This document shows, in pieces, positions 1 through 9,076 of a stretch of 64,000 nucleotides of DNA. Where the stretch lies: NCBI GenBank assembly GCA_963677825.2, contig CAXXEF010000001.1, positions 1,922,001 to 1,986,000 on the forward strand, in the 5' to 3' direction. The position numbers and the translations under genes were made by a program. The notes beneath the pieces were generated by a model. That model saw only the letters and a program-made list of their open reading frames with translations, was not told where the DNA came from and searched no databases. Numbering within the stretch: the first letter of the stretch is position 1; each line of letters begins with the position of its first letter. Source of the DNA: Sporobacter sp963677825 (GTDB taxonomy: Bacteria > Bacillota > Clostridia > Oscillospirales > Oscillospiraceae).

Positions 1-321
1 GACGGCGCTTTCAGCAGCACGCTTTTAATGAGGCTGGAACGCTGCGATTTTGTGATCTATTTTGACCGGCCGCGGCTTTTGTGTGTCTGGGGCGTGCTGA
101 AACGTGTGATAAAGTCGTACGGTAAGACACGCCCGGACATGGGCGACGGCTGTCCGGAGCGGTTCGACTGGGAATTCATTAAATACACCTGGAATTTTGA
201 AAAAAATCAAGGAGCATCCAGCAAGGCGCTCGTCGGACAAAGCGGCAAACCGGTCGAGTGGATCTGCTCGCGCCGTCAGGCACGGCGCTTGATCGAGAGG
301 TACGCATATGATAACGATTGA
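1..321 (+). CDS. DNA topology modulation (FlaR-like) P-loop kinase, C-terminal part
   Basis: The open frame runs in from the left edge, so the start and the Walker A loop are missing. What remains is about 106 residues with the pattern of the adenylate-kinase-like 'topology modulation' family: a hydrophobic strand ending in Y-F-D-R-P-R, then W-G-V-L-K-R, G-K-T-R-P-D, a C-P-E-R-F-D-W-E-F segment and W-N-F. These stretches are conserved near the C-terminus of that family. It is predicted to be a cytosolic small nucleotide kinase of unknown substrate. Its stop codon overlaps the start of the following acetyltransferase gene by 14 bases, so the two are probably translationally coupled. The family call rests on remembered motif order, not on a search. 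Confidence 0.7.
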   Translation, partial: DGAFSSTLLMRLERCDFVIYFDRPRLLCVWGVLKRVIKSYGKTRPDMGDGCPERFDWEFIKYTWNFEKNQGASSKALVGQSGKPVEWICSRRQARRLIERYAYDND

Positions 322-859
322 AACAGCGCGGCTGACACTCCGTCCGCTGACGAGAGCGGACGGCTCCGCTGTGCAAAAATGGGCGTCCGTGCCGGAAAAT
401 ACGCGCTACATGCCCTGGGGTCCGAACACGGATGCCGATACAGATGCGTTTTTAACGGCCTGCGAGAAGAATTGGGCGGCCGAGCCGATCCTGAATTACA
501 ATTTCGGCATCGTCTTGAATGAGACGGGCGAGTTGATCGGCGCGTGCGGCGTTAAAGTTACACCGGAGCAGAGCACCGGCGAGATCGGATGGATCCTCCG
601 CCAAGATCACTGGCGGCAGGGGCTCACGACGGAGGCCGCCGGCGGGCTGATTCAATATTGCTTTGGGACGTTCGGCCTGCACCGGCTGTTTGCGATGTGC
701 AACGCCGATAACGTTGGCTCGTGGTGCGTCATGGAGCATAACGGTATGCGCCGTGAAGGGCATTATATTAAGAGCCGTTTTGACCTCAAAACTGTCCCGC
801 CGCGCTGGGCTGATTTCTATGAATACGCGATACTAAAAGAGGAATTTATGCATGCGTGA
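308..859 (+). CDS. GNAT acetyltransferase (RimJ/RimL type)
   Basis: A 183-residue protein of the RimJ/RimL branch of GNAT N-acetyltransferases. It opens with the typical E-T-A-R-L-T-L-R-P-L strand, has G-E-L-I-G-A-C-G in the central sheet, and a W-R-Q-G-L-T-T-E-A loop corresponding to the acetyl-CoA binding R/Q-x-x-G-x-G/A segment. It ends with an H-R-L-F-A-M-C-N-A-D-N-V-G-S block. Such enzymes transfer acetyl from acetyl-CoA to an amino group of a protein, antibiotic or small molecule. The acceptor cannot be read from sequence. It overlaps both the upstream gene and the next GNAT gene, and looks like the product of a local tandem duplication with 852-1436. Confidence 0.88.
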   Translation: MITIETARLTLRPLTRADGSAVQKWASVPENTRYMPWGPNTDADTDAFLTACEKNWAAEPILNYNFGIVLNETGELIGACGVKVTPEQSTGEIGWILRQDHWRQGLTTEAAGGLIQYCFGTFGLHRLFAMCNADNVGSWCVMEHNGMRREGHYIKSRFDLKTVPPRWADFYEYAILKEEFMHA

Positions 860-1436
860 CCCTGCGATCATCGAAGAAAAACACGTGCCTGTTATCGAAA
901 CGGCGCGACTGAAGCTCCGTCCGCTTGCACTGGACGACTTTGAGCTGTTACACCGCTGTGCGTCCGACCCAGATATTGTCCAATACATGATCTGGGGCAA
1001 TTACGACAAAGATGAAACCGTCCGTTTTCTCCGGCAGTGCGAGGACGACTGGTCGGCGACGCCGCAGAAACGTTATCCGTTTGCAATTGTTTTAAAAGAA
1101 ACGGGCGAAGCGATCGGGGCGTGCTGGCTCCAGCTTGAAGAGAATCTTAAATGCGGTGAACTCAGTTGGGTGCTGCACAGCGACTGGTGGCATCGGGGCT
1201 ATATGTCTGAAGCGGCCGTCGTGTTCCTTGGTTTTTGCTTTAAAGATTTGGGTCTGCATCGTGTTTATGCGCATGCCCGCGTGGAAAACAGCGGATCTTA
1301 TAAAATAATGGAAAAGCTCGGCATGCGCCGCGAAGCGCTGTACCGAAAACTTGATCCGGTCCGGTTTTCCGATACGGAAAGCTGGGCGGATGTTTACCTA
1401 TATGCGATATTAGAAGAGGACTATTTTAATGCGTGA
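852..1436 (+). CDS. GNAT acetyltransferase (RimJ/RimL type), tandem paralog
   Basis: A 194-residue GNAT protein with the same layout as its upstream neighbour: E-T-A-R-L-K-L-R-P-L near the start, G-E-A-I-G-A-C-W, a W-W-H-R-G-Y-M-S-E-A acetyl-CoA loop, and H-R-V-Y-A-H-A-R-V-E-N-S-G-S. The two proteins are clearly paralogous but diverged, which points to an old duplication. The ATG overlaps the previous stop by 8 bases, and its own stop overlaps the uvrA start by 8 bases, so the gene is translationally coupled on both sides. A later in-frame start near the conserved V-I-E-T-A-R strand would also give a full domain. The substrate is unknown. Confidence 0.87.
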   Translation: MRDPAIIEEKHVPVIETARLKLRPLALDDFELLHRCASDPDIVQYMIWGNYDKDETVRFLRQCEDDWSATPQKRYPFAIVLKETGEAIGACWLQLEENLKCGELSWVLHSDWWHRGYMSEAAVVFLGFCFKDLGLHRVYAHARVENSGSYKIMEKLGMRREALYRKLDPVRFSDTESWADVYLYAILEEDYFNA

Positions 1437-4257
1437 CAACATTTTCGTCAAAGGCGCCCGCGAGAACAATCTCAAAAACATCGACATAGAGATCCCGCGC
1501 GACAAGCTCGTCGTCATGACCGGTATTTCCGGCAGCGGCAAATCGTCTTTGGCATTCGATACGATTTACGCCGAGGGGCAGCGCCGCTACGTCGAATCGC
1601 TGTCGGCGTACGCGCGGCAGTTTCTCGGCCAGATGGAAAAGCCGGACGTCGACTACATCGAAGGGCTCTCGCCCGCGATCTCCATCGACCAGAAGACGAC
1701 GAGCCGCAACCCGCGCTCGACCGTCGGTACGGTAACGGAGATTTACGACTACCTGCGCCTCTTGTGGGCGCGCATCGGCATCCCGCATTGCCCGATCTGC
1801 GGCAAGGAGATTCAGCAGCAGACGGTCGACCAAATCATCGACCATGTGCTCGAGCTGCCGGCGGCAACGCGGATTCAGATCCTCGCGCCCGTCGTACGCG
1901 CGCGCAAGGGCGAATATCAAAAAGTGTTTGAGGACGCGCGTAAAAGCGGCTATGTCCGCGTACGCGTCGACGGCAGCACGTATGATTTATCCGAGGAAAT
2001 CAAGCTCGATAAGAATAAAAAGCACGACATTGAAATCATCGTCGACCGGCTTGTCATCAAGGACGATATTGCCCGTCGCCTGACGGATTCCGTCGAGACG
2101 GCGGCGAGCCTCGCCGGCGGTATTGTGATCATCGACATCGTCGGAGAAGAACGCGAGCTTGTTTTTTCGCAGAACTACGCCTGCGACGAGTGCGGCGTGT
2201 CCATCGAGGAGCTGACGCCGCGGCTGTTCTCGTTCAACAATCCGTACGGCGCGTGCCCGACGTGTACGGGGCTCGGTACGCAGCTGCGCGTTGACCCGGA
2301 TATCATCATCCCGAACAAGGCGCTGTCGCTGATGGAGGGCGCCATCAGCGCGTCCGGCTGGGGCAACCTTAAAAACGACGGCATCTCACGTATGTATTTT
2401 GAAGCATTGGCGAAGAAGTACAAGTTTAAGCTGGACACACCTGTCAAGGACCTGCCGGCCGGCGTACTGGATACCATCTTGTACGGCACCAAGGGCGAGA
2501 AGCTGACGCTGTATTACGATCAGCCGCGCGGCAAGGGGACGCTCAATCAGGCGTTTGAGGGCATCGTGAACAACTTGGAGCGCCGCTACAAGGAAACGCA
2601 GAGCATGTCGATGCGCTGGGAGCTGGAACAATGCATGTCCGAGCATAGCTGCCCGGACTGCGGCGGTCAGCGGCTGAAAAAAGAAGTGCTGGCCGTCACT
2701 GTCGGCGGCATCAGCATTGTGCAGCTGACGGATATGTCGATCGTGCACGCGCTCGAGTTTGTCGGCGGGCTGACGCTCACCGAAAAAGAAAAAATGATCG
2801 CCCATCGCATTTTGAAAGAAATCAGGGAGCGGCTCGGCTTTCTGCGCAGCGTCGGCCTGGAATACTTAACGCTTGGACGCCAGGCGGGGAGCTTGTCGGG
2901 CGGTGAGAGTCAGCGCATCCGGCTGGCGACGCAGATTGGCTCGTCGCTGATGGGTGTGCTGTATATTCTGGACGAGCCGTCCATCGGCCTGCATCAGCGC
3001 GATAACGAGCGCCTGCTGGCGACGCTGCGGCATCTGCGCGACCTTGGTAACACGTTGCTCGTCGTCGAGCATGACGAGGAAACAATGAACGCCGCCGACC
3101 ATATCATCGACGTTGGACCCGGCGCGGGCGTGCACGGCGGCGAGATCATCTGCGCCGGTACGGTCGACGACATTAAGGCCTGCCCCGACTCGCTGACAGG
3201 ACAGTATCTGTGTGGGACGAAGAAAATTCCTGTGCCGGAAAAACGACGCGCCGGCAGCGGTAAATCGCTGACTGTCTACGGGGCGGCGGAAAACAACCTC
3301 AAGGACCTTGACGTATCGATCCCGCTTGGGAAGATGACGTGCGTGACCGGCGTATCCGGCAGCGGCAAATCGTCGCTGATCAATGAAGTCGTGTACAAGG
3401 CACTGGCGGCCGAGCTCGGGCGCGTGAAGATCCGACCCGGCAAGTACGATCGCGTTGAGGGTGTGGCGTATCTCGATAAGGTTATCGACATCGACCAGTC
3501 GCCCATCGGACGCACGCCGCGCTCAAATCCGGCGACGTATACAGGCGTATTCAGCGACATCCGTGAGCTGTTCGCCTCCACGCAGGACGCGAAAATGCGC
3601 GGCTACACACAGGGGCGCTTTTCGTTTAATGTGCGCGGCGGACGCTGCGAGGCGTGTGCCGGCGACGGACTTATTAAGATAGAAATGCACTTTCTGCCGG
3701 ACATCTACGTTCCGTGCGACGTGTGCAAGGGTAAGCGCTACAACCGCGAGACACTTGAAGTCCGCTATAAGGGTAAAAACATCTTCGAGGTCCTCGATAT
3801 GACCGTCGACGAGGCCGTCGGTTTCTTTGAGAACATGCCGAAGATTAAAAACCGGCTGCAAACACTCGTCGACGTTGGGCTGGGATACGTCCGGCTCGGG
3901 CAGCCGTCCACGACGCTGTCGGGCGGCGAGGCGCAGCGCGTCAAGCTTGCCACCGAGCTCAGTAAGCGCTCGACGGGTTCGACGTTTTACGTGCTCGACG
4001 AGCCAACGACCGGTCTGCATACCGCCGATGTTCACCGGCTCATCGAGGTGCTGGACCGCCTGACGGACGCGGGCAATACCGTCGTCGTCATTGAACACAA
4101 TCTCGATGTGATCAAAACCGCCGATCATATCATCGATCTTGGGCCGGAGGGCGGCGACAAGGGCGGCGAAGTCCTGTTTACCGGTACGCCGGAGCAGATT
4201 GTCGGCTGCGAAAAGAGCTATACCGGCCAGTTCCTCAAACCGATTTTGCAAGAATAA
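1429..4257 (+). CDS. uvrA: Excinuclease ABC subunit UvrA
   Basis: A 942-residue UvrA, full length for the family. It is the ATP-dependent damage-recognition subunit of nucleotide excision repair; the UvrA dimer loads UvrB at lesions. It has two ABC ATPase modules. The first has Walker A G-I-S-G-S-G-K-S-S near residue 31 and signature L-S-G-G-E-S-Q-R-I-R near 490. The second has G-V-S-G-S-G-K-S-S near 640 and L-S-G-G-E-A-Q-R-V-K near 830. Zinc-binding Cys pairs are visible (C-P-I-C-G, C-D-E-C-G, C-E-A-C and C-D-V-C). It overlaps the upstream GNAT gene and is followed directly by a strong terminator. uvrB is not in the window. Confidence 0.98.
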   Translation: MRDNIFVKGARENNLKNIDIEIPRDKLVVMTGISGSGKSSLAFDTIYAEGQRRYVESLSAYARQFLGQMEKPDVDYIEGLSPAISIDQKTTSRNPRSTVGTVTEIYDYLRLLWARIGIPHCPICGKEIQQQTVDQIIDHVLELPAATRIQILAPVVRARKGEYQKVFEDARKSGYVRVRVDGSTYDLSEEIKLDKNKKHDIEIIVDRLVIKDDIARRLTDSVETAASLAGGIVIIDIVGEERELVFSQNYACDECGVSIEELTPRLFSFNNPYGACPTCTGLGTQLRVDPDIIIPNKALSLMEGAISASGWGNLKNDGISRMYFEALAKKYKFKLDTPVKDLPAGVLDTILYGTKGEKLTLYYDQPRGKGTLNQAFEGIVNNLERRYKETQSMSMRWELEQCMSEHSCPDCGGQRLKKEVLAVTVGGISIVQLTDMSIVHALEFVGGLTLTEKEKMIAHRILKEIRERLGFLRSVGLEYLTLGRQAGSLSGGESQRIRLATQIGSSLMGVLYILDEPSIGLHQRDNERLLATLRHLRDLGNTLLVVEHDEETMNAADHIIDVGPGAGVHGGEIICAGTVDDIKACPDSLTGQYLCGTKKIPVPEKRRAGSGKSLTVYGAAENNLKDLDVSIPLGKMTCVTGVSGSGKSSLINEVVYKALAAELGRVKIRPGKYDRVEGVAYLDKVIDIDQSPIGRTPRSNPATYTGVFSDIRELFASTQDAKMRGYTQGRFSFNVRGGRCEACAGDGLIKIEMHFLPDIYVPCDVCKGKRYNRETLEVRYKGKNIFEVLDMTVDEAVGFFENMPKIKNRLQTLVDVGLGYVRLGQPSTTLSGGEAQRVKLATELSKRSTGSTFYVLDEPTTGLHTADVHRLIEVLDRLTDAGNTVVVIEHNLDVIKTADHIIDLGPEGGDKGGEVLFTGTPEQIVGCEKSYTGQFLKPILQE

Positions 4258-4274
4258 ATTGCGAGCGTAATAAG

Positions 4275-4302
4275 AAAAGCCGCCCTTACGGGCGGCTTTT
4301 TT
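4275..4302 (+). terminator. Rho-independent terminator after uvrA
   Basis: An 11-bp GC-rich stem (AAAAGCCGCCC paired with GGGCGGCTTTT) with a 4-base loop is followed by a T run 18 bases after the uvrA stop. The A-rich left flank means it may also work for the converging DUF2461 gene. Confidence 0.92.
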
Positions 4303-4313
4303 ACTTCTATTTG

Positions 4314-4991
4314 TTAGTCCGTTTCGGTCTGGTTCGGGACATCTTCAAGCGAGACTAAAAAGTTATACAGCGGGATGAGTTTCCGGAATTCATCACACAG
4401 CGTGTTGACAAAGCCCGGCTTGTATAGCTTGGCGTGCCCTTGTCCTTCGGTCATGACGGCGATAGATTTCCTGTTATACCAGTCGGCGAGGATGCCGTCT
4501 TTTTCGGCTTTCGGGCGCTTGTATTCTTCGCCATGTACATCAAAGTTCATTTGAGCCGACAAGTCGGCGACGATGCGCTCAAATTCGGCGGGATGTGCGT
4601 CGAGCCGGGCGCGAAAGCGCTTCATATAAGCCGGTGTCGCCTGATACATGCCCATACCGATCATATAGCCCTCCGGCGATATCTCAAAGAAGAAAACAGG
4701 CTTAGACTGCCAGTCTTCATGATCTTTTTCGAGAGAGAACCAGAGGCTGTCTTTATACGGACGACCATCGCGTACGCGCCGCGCGTCACGGTAGATGCGC
4801 GAGACGCGGTAGCCGATCTCGAGCCCGTCCTCGTCCGTCAGACGCGACCAGACGTCGTCGGCCAGTGCGCGCAGCGGCGTGTCGACGGTGTCTTTGTAGT
4901 CTTGCTTGTGCTCGAGGAACCATCCGCGGTCGTTGTTTAGGCGGATACCCCAGAGAAATTCGGTCGATTTCTTGTTAAAGCCGTGAAACAT
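4314..4991 (-). CDS. DUF2461 family protein
   Basis: A 225-residue protein of the DUF2461/TIGR02453 family, recognised from the F-x-G-F-N-K-K-S-T-E-F start, N-N-D-R-G-W-F-L-E-H-K, the R-I-Y-R-D-A-R-R-V-R-D-G-R-P-Y-K-D block and the G-Y-M-I-G-M-G-M-Y strand. The biochemical function of this family is not established. There is no signal peptide or membrane segment, so it is expected in the cytosol. It is the last gene of a minus-strand run pcrA - yjbQ - DUF2461 with gaps of 4 and 24 bases, and it converges on uvrA. An AGGAGG-like site precedes the ATG. Confidence 0.9.
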   Translation of the reverse strand: MFHGFNKKSTEFLWGIRLNNDRGWFLEHKQDYKDTVDTPLRALADDVWSRLTDEDGLEIGYRVSRIYRDARRVRDGRPYKDSLWFSLEKDHEDWQSKPVFFFEISPEGYMIGMGMYQATPAYMKRFRARLDAHPAEFERIVADLSAQMNFDVHGEEYKRPKAEKDGILADWYNRKSIAVMTEGQGHAKLYKPGFVNTLCDEFRKLIPLYNFLVSLEDVPNQTETD

Positions 4992-5015
4992 GCTTGCTAA
5001 CCTCCTGACTGCAAC

Positions 5016-5432
5016 TTACTCGCCGATGATTTTAATCAGCACGTGCTTATCGCGGCGGCCGTCAAACTCGTAGTAAAAAAGCTGCTCCCACGTGCCGAAG
5101 TCGAGCCGTCCGTCTGTCACGGCGACGACGGACTCGCGCCCCATGACGGTGCGCTTGATGTGCGCGTCGGCGTTGTCTTCAAAGCCGTTATGGCGGTACT
5201 GGCTGTACGGCTTTTCCGGCGCGAGCTTCTCGAGCCAGACCTCAAAATCGTGGTGCAGGCCGCGCTCATCGTCGTTGATGAAGACGCTCGCGGTGATGTG
5301 CATGGGGTTGACGAGCACGAGCCCGTCGCGAATGCCGCTCTCGCGTAGTGCCTGCTCGACGTCGGGCGTGATGTTAACGAGACCGCGCCGCGTCGGCATA
5401 TTAAAATGCAGCTCCTTGCGATACGTTTTCAT
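5016..5432 (-). CDS. YjbQ / UPF0047 family protein
   Basis: A 138-residue member of the YjbQ (UPF0047) family, sometimes labelled 'secondary thiamine-phosphate synthase enzyme'. Family hallmarks are visible: L-V-N-P-M-H-I-T-A-S-V-F-I-N-D-D, D-F-E-V-W-L-E-K-L-A-P, H-N-G-F-E-D-N-A-D-A-H-I-K, the M-G-R-E-S-V-V-A-V-T-D-G-R strand and the L-G/D-F-G-T-W-E-Q end. The conserved His, Asp and Glu residues may bind metal. The physiological role is unclear. It starts 4 bases after the pcrA stop, so the two are co-transcribed and probably coupled. Confidence 0.92.
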   Translation of the reverse strand: MKTYRKELHFNMPTRRGLVNITPDVEQALRESGIRDGLVLVNPMHITASVFINDDERGLHHDFEVWLEKLAPEKPYSQYRHNGFEDNADAHIKRTVMGRESVVAVTDGRLDFGTWEQLFYYEFDGRRDKHVLIKIIGE

Positions 5433-5436
5433 CGCG

Positions 5437-7842
5437 TCATCCGTCCTTCGTCATGTAGTTGGCCGCCGACTTGGCCATCAGGCGCTTCGTGCCGACCTTC
5501 TCAAAAGCGACTTCAAGCAGCGCGTCACCGCCGGACGGTTTTACGTCGACAATCAGCCCCGGACCGAACGCCTTGTGCGTTACGGCGTCGCCTTTTTTGT
5601 AATCGATAACTGTCGCCGCTTTCGGACGCGGCGGCGACATCGGGCGCGCTGAGGACTGCGCGGTGCCGCGCGCCGCCGATGTGCCGCGCCCGTTAAAGTC
5701 TCCGCTATACAGCGACGAGCCGCTGTATGAAAAAACCGGTTCGGGTTTTTCAATGTACTCGTCCGACACTTCGTCAACAAAGCGCGAGGTCTTGCCGGCC
5801 GTTGTTTTACCGAAGAGCATCCGCTGGCGGGCGCTCGTGAAATAAAGCTTCTTTTCCGCGCGCGTCATAGCTACGTAGCATAAGCGGCGTTCCTCTTCCA
5901 GCTCCTCCATTTCGCCGATGGCGCGGACGCCGGGGAAGATGCCCTCCTCCGCGCCGACGATGAAGACGGTTGGGAACTCAAGCCCCTTGGCACTGTGCAT
6001 CGTCATCAGCACGACGCTGTCCACGCCGGCGTCATACTGGTCGAGGTCGGTGTATAAGGCGATCTCAACGAGAAAGTCGTTGAGCGTACCGCCTTCGGTC
6101 TCTTTTTCAAAGCGGACGATGTTTGATTTCAGCTCCTGCACGTTTTCAATCCGCGTCAGGTTTTCGTCCGTCTTTTTGGCTTCCAGCATTTTTATGTAGC
6201 CGGTTTTATCAAGCAGCATATCGTAAAACTCGCCCAGCGACAGCGTCGCCGCCGCTTCGCGCAAGCCCTCGATCAGATCAACGAACTGATGCAGCCGCGG
6301 GGCGGCTTTTGTAAGTTCGTCAAACGTTTCGGCAGACTTTAAAATCTCAAAAAGCGACTGCGACCGCGCCGCGGCCAGCTCGTCCACTTTCGTAAGCGTT
6401 GTCGCGCCGATGCCGCGCGGCGGATTGTTGACGATGCGCCCCAGCCGCAGATCATCGGCAGGATTGTTGATCACGCACAGGTACGCGAGCATGTCCTTAA
6501 TCTCCGCGCGGTCGTAGAAGCGCGTGCCGCCGACGATGCGGTACGGAATGTTGCCGCGAAACGCGTGCTCAAGCTGGTTCGACTGTGCGTTCATGCGGTA
6601 TAAAACGGCGTGGTCGCTCCATTTCGCGCCCTCGGCGACGCTGGCGATAATCTTACCCGCAATGTATTGCGCCTCGTCGCGCTCGTCCCGCGCGACGTGC
6701 AGTGTAAGCTTTTCGCCGCAGCCCTGCTCCGTCCATAGATTCTTGCCCTTGCGTCCCGCATTGTTGGCGATGACGCCGTTAGCGGCGTTGAGAATATGGC
6801 TCGTCGAGCGGTAATTCTGCTCCAGCCGGATGACGCGCGCGTTTTTATAATTGTCCTCGAAGCTGAGAATATTCTCGATCGTCGCGCCGCGGAATTTATA
6901 GATGCTCTGATCATCGTCGCCGACGACGCAAATGTTGTTGTGGCCGCCGGCTAAAAGCTTCGCCAGCAGGTATTGTAAATGGTTTGTGTCCTGATACTCG
7001 TCGATGAGCACATAGCGGAAGCGCCGCTGATAGTATCCGCACACGTCCTCATTGTCCGTCAGAAGCTTGACGGTGAACAAAATGAGATCGTCGAAATCGA
7101 GCGCGTTGGCCGCCTTCATGCGTGTGGAGTACTCCAGATACGCACGCGCGATGTGGCGCTTGCGGATATCGCCGCTTTTATCGGCAGCGTCCGCAAAATC
7201 CTCGGCGGACTGCATCTCGCCCTTAGCGCGGCTGATCGTACCGAGTACCGCCCGGTACGGGAACGACTTATCGTCGAGATCAAGCTCTTTGAGGATGCGT
7301 TTCATCAGCGACTGGCTGTCCGACGTGTCGTAAATCGTGAACGAGCGATCGAACCCGAGCCGGTCGATGTCGCGCCGGAGTATGCGCACGCACGCGGCGT
7401 GAAACGTCATCGCCCACACGTCCTGCGCGTGCGCGCCGAGTTGACGCTCTAGGCGTGCCTTGAGCTCGTCGGCAGCCTTGTTGGTGAACGTGATGGCGAT
7501 CATCCGCCACGGTTCGACGGGCGCGACGGTGCATAAGGCCATTGCCCGCTCGGTATCGCGCTCAATCGGGTTTTTAGCGTAGTGCTCGAGAAACCGCAGA
7601 TCCTCTTCTGTCGCGTCCGGCGGGATGTCACGCGTGTCCGAGCCGCGCCCGTATTTAAGCAGATTGGCGATGCGATTGATAAGCACCGTCGTTTTGCCGC
7701 TGCCGGCGCCGGCCAGCAGCAGCAGGGGACCCTCCGTCGCTAAAACGGCGTCGAGCTGCTTGTCGTTGAGATGACTGAACTCGCGGGCAATTACAGCACG
7801 CCGAGCCGTATAAAATCTATCGGTAAATGTATTGTCGCTCAT
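5437..7842 (-). CDS. pcrA: UvrD/PcrA-type ATP-dependent DNA helicase
   Basis: An 801-residue superfamily 1A 3'-5' helicase. Motifs in order are: Q-motif L-N-D-K-Q near residue 25, Walker A G-A-G-S-G-K-T-T, motif Ia T-F-T-N-K-A-A, Walker B D-E-Y-Q-D-T-N, motif III V-G-D-D-D-Q-S-I-Y-K-F-R-G-A, motif IV L-E-Q-N-Y-R-S-T, motif V M-T-M-H-S-A-K-G-L-E-F and motif VI V-A-M-T-R-A-E-K-K-L. A C-terminal Tudor-like domain (G-D-A-V-T-H-K-A-F-G-P-G) is the RNA-polymerase-contacting type found in PcrA. It acts in excision repair, replication restart and transcription-coupled repair. I chose the ATG at 7842 (GAGGT upstream). An open frame continues to 8217, but that extension is AT-rich and crosses a terminator-like hairpin. 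Confidence 0.96.
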   Translation of the reverse strand: MSDNTFTDRFYTARRAVIAREFSHLNDKQLDAVLATEGPLLLLAGAGSGKTTVLINRIANLLKYGRGSDTRDIPPDATEEDLRFLEHYAKNPIERDTERAMALCTVAPVEPWRMIAITFTNKAADELKARLERQLGAHAQDVWAMTFHAACVRILRRDIDRLGFDRSFTIYDTSDSQSLMKRILKELDLDDKSFPYRAVLGTISRAKGEMQSAEDFADAADKSGDIRKRHIARAYLEYSTRMKAANALDFDDLILFTVKLLTDNEDVCGYYQRRFRYVLIDEYQDTNHLQYLLAKLLAGGHNNICVVGDDDQSIYKFRGATIENILSFEDNYKNARVIRLEQNYRSTSHILNAANGVIANNAGRKGKNLWTEQGCGEKLTLHVARDERDEAQYIAGKIIASVAEGAKWSDHAVLYRMNAQSNQLEHAFRGNIPYRIVGGTRFYDRAEIKDMLAYLCVINNPADDLRLGRIVNNPPRGIGATTLTKVDELAAARSQSLFEILKSAETFDELTKAAPRLHQFVDLIEGLREAAATLSLGEFYDMLLDKTGYIKMLEAKKTDENLTRIENVQELKSNIVRFEKETEGGTLNDFLVEIALYTDLDQYDAGVDSVVLMTMHSAKGLEFPTVFIVGAEEGIFPGVRAIGEMEELEEERRLCYVAMTRAEKKLYFTSARQRMLFGKTTAGKTSRFVDEVSDEYIEKPEPVFSYSGSSLYSGDFNGRGTSAARGTAQSSARPMSPPRPKAATVIDYKKGDAVTHKAFGPGLIVDVKPSGGDALLEVAFEKVGTKRLMAKSAANYMTKDG

Positions 7843-7976
7843 GGATGATACCTCTATAATCTTGAATGCTGTTCGGGCGATATTATATACCATCCGGCGG
7901 GTGTAATCAAACGGCATCGATAAACGCGCTGCATTTGCAGCAGGTGGCGCATTTTGTCGAATTTGCAAAAAGAAGT

Positions 7977-8011
7977 GACCAACGGGAGCTTGGCAAAAGC
8001 TCCCGTTGGTC
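7977..8011 (-). terminator. Perfect 15-bp hairpin, probable terminator of the 8186-9076 gene
   Basis: The arms GACCAACGGGAGCTT and AAGCTCCCGTTGGTC pair perfectly around a 5-base loop. On the minus strand a T-rich tract follows, which fits termination of transcription leaving the GNAT gene about 175 bases upstream. The rest of 7843-8185 is AT-rich, with no gene I can support. Confidence 0.65.
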
Positions 8012-8185
8012 AAAAGGTTATGAGGATAATAAAATGAAAAAAGATAAAAGATGGAATTGGCAACCCTACGATTGTTATCATAGCAAATAGATATTAAGTA
8101 ATATACATTTAAATATTTCAAAACTATTAAATAACAATAATTTTTAGAGAAAATTTTATGCAAATTGGTAAAATCCTTGTGAAAT

Positions 8186-9076
8186 CTAATCGAAAGCAAG
8201 TCCATACCATCTGGCATCCTGCATGATTAGCCGATCTAGAACCGGGCTATTGGCCGAGAGCATCCCGAACGGACGGACGTCGGCGCCCTGATTTTCGGCG
8301 CGAACAGGCGTTCGGACATGAAGACGCTGACAGCCGTATCGTGCCGCGATGAGCGCCGACGCGTCCTCAATGCGAAGATTGTCGGAAACGAGCAGCTCCC
8401 GAGCGACAAAATCCGAACCGTCACCCTCGACGGCCGCACAGCCGACAGCCTTGCCGCCGTCCGTGACGGCGAGCAGCGCGCCGCCCGATTGCGCGCAAAG
8501 ATTCTGCTGATAGGTGAGTCCGCGCCAGTCCATATCGACGAATACCGTACCCGATAAAAATCGGCGGCGCAGCGCCTGATACACGTCCGGCGTAGCCGGT
8601 GTGAGCGCGTACCGCGCGTCCGGGGTCGGCAGCTGCGCCGCGTCATAGATATGCTCGGCGGTGTCGAAAATCGGCTCAAAGCCGAGCCGGGCGTAAAAGG
8701 CGAATAAATCCGCGCTTGCCGGATGCAAAACGACAGCGTCATAGCCGCGGCTTTGAGCGTGCTGGCATGCCGTGATCGTCACGCGCGAGCCGAGGCCCAG
8801 TCCGCGGTAGTCCGGGTGTGTGCCGATGGCATAAAGCATCGCGCAGGGCAGGCGTAAGCCGCCCGGAGCGGATAAGAATCCGCACGGCAATATATAAGCG
8901 GACGAGGCGAGCGTCTGGCCGTCGTAGGCGGTGAGCGTCAGCGACGGATCGTAAAACGCGTCGAAAAAAGCGCCGATTTCCGCGTCCGTGTCGCCGAAAA
9001 CGGCCTGCCATAGCGCGCGCAGAGCCGGTTCGCTGTCTGCCGACGCGGGCAGGACAGGTAAGTCAAGCTTGCGCAT
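8186..9076 (-). CDS. GNAT family N-acetyltransferase, long form
   Basis: About 296 residues with an N-terminal GNAT domain. It has the L-R-A-L-W-Q-A-V-F-G-D start common in Clostridia proteins of this type, then G-T-H-P-D-Y-R-G-L-G-L-G-S, the acetyl-CoA loop. This is followed by V-V-L-H-P-A-S-A-D-L-F-A-F-Y-A-R-L-G-F-E-P, the classic end of the fold. A second half of roughly 140 residues looks like a degenerate second GNAT or SCP2-like domain. The substrate is unknown. I placed the start at the ATG at 9076, inside the last codons of the DNA glycosylase gene, giving a 14-base overlap. An ATG two codons upstream is also possible. Confidence 0.82.
   Translation of the reverse strand: MRKLDLPVLPASADSEPALRALWQAVFGDTDAEIGAFFDAFYDPSLTLTAYDGQTLASSAYILPCGFLSAPGGLRLPCAMLYAIGTHPDYRGLGLGSRVTITACQHAQSRGYDAVVLHPASADLFAFYARLGFEPIFDTAEHIYDAAQLPTPDARYALTPATPDVYQALRRRFLSGTVFVDMDWRGLTYQQNLCAQSGGALLAVTDGGKAVGCAAVEGDGSDFVARELLVSDNLRIEDASALIAARYGCQRLHVRTPVRAENQGADVRPFGMLSANSPVLDRLIMQDARWYGLAFD

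Noticed and set aside
3523..4251. 242-codon open frame antisense to uvrA
   Set aside because: It is a shadow of the high-GC uvrA codon pattern, with no ribosome site or recognisable domain.
7843..8217. N-terminal extension of the PcrA frame by 125 codons
   Set aside because: The extension is AT-rich, crosses a terminator hairpin and is absent from the family; the ATG at 7842 has a ribosome site.
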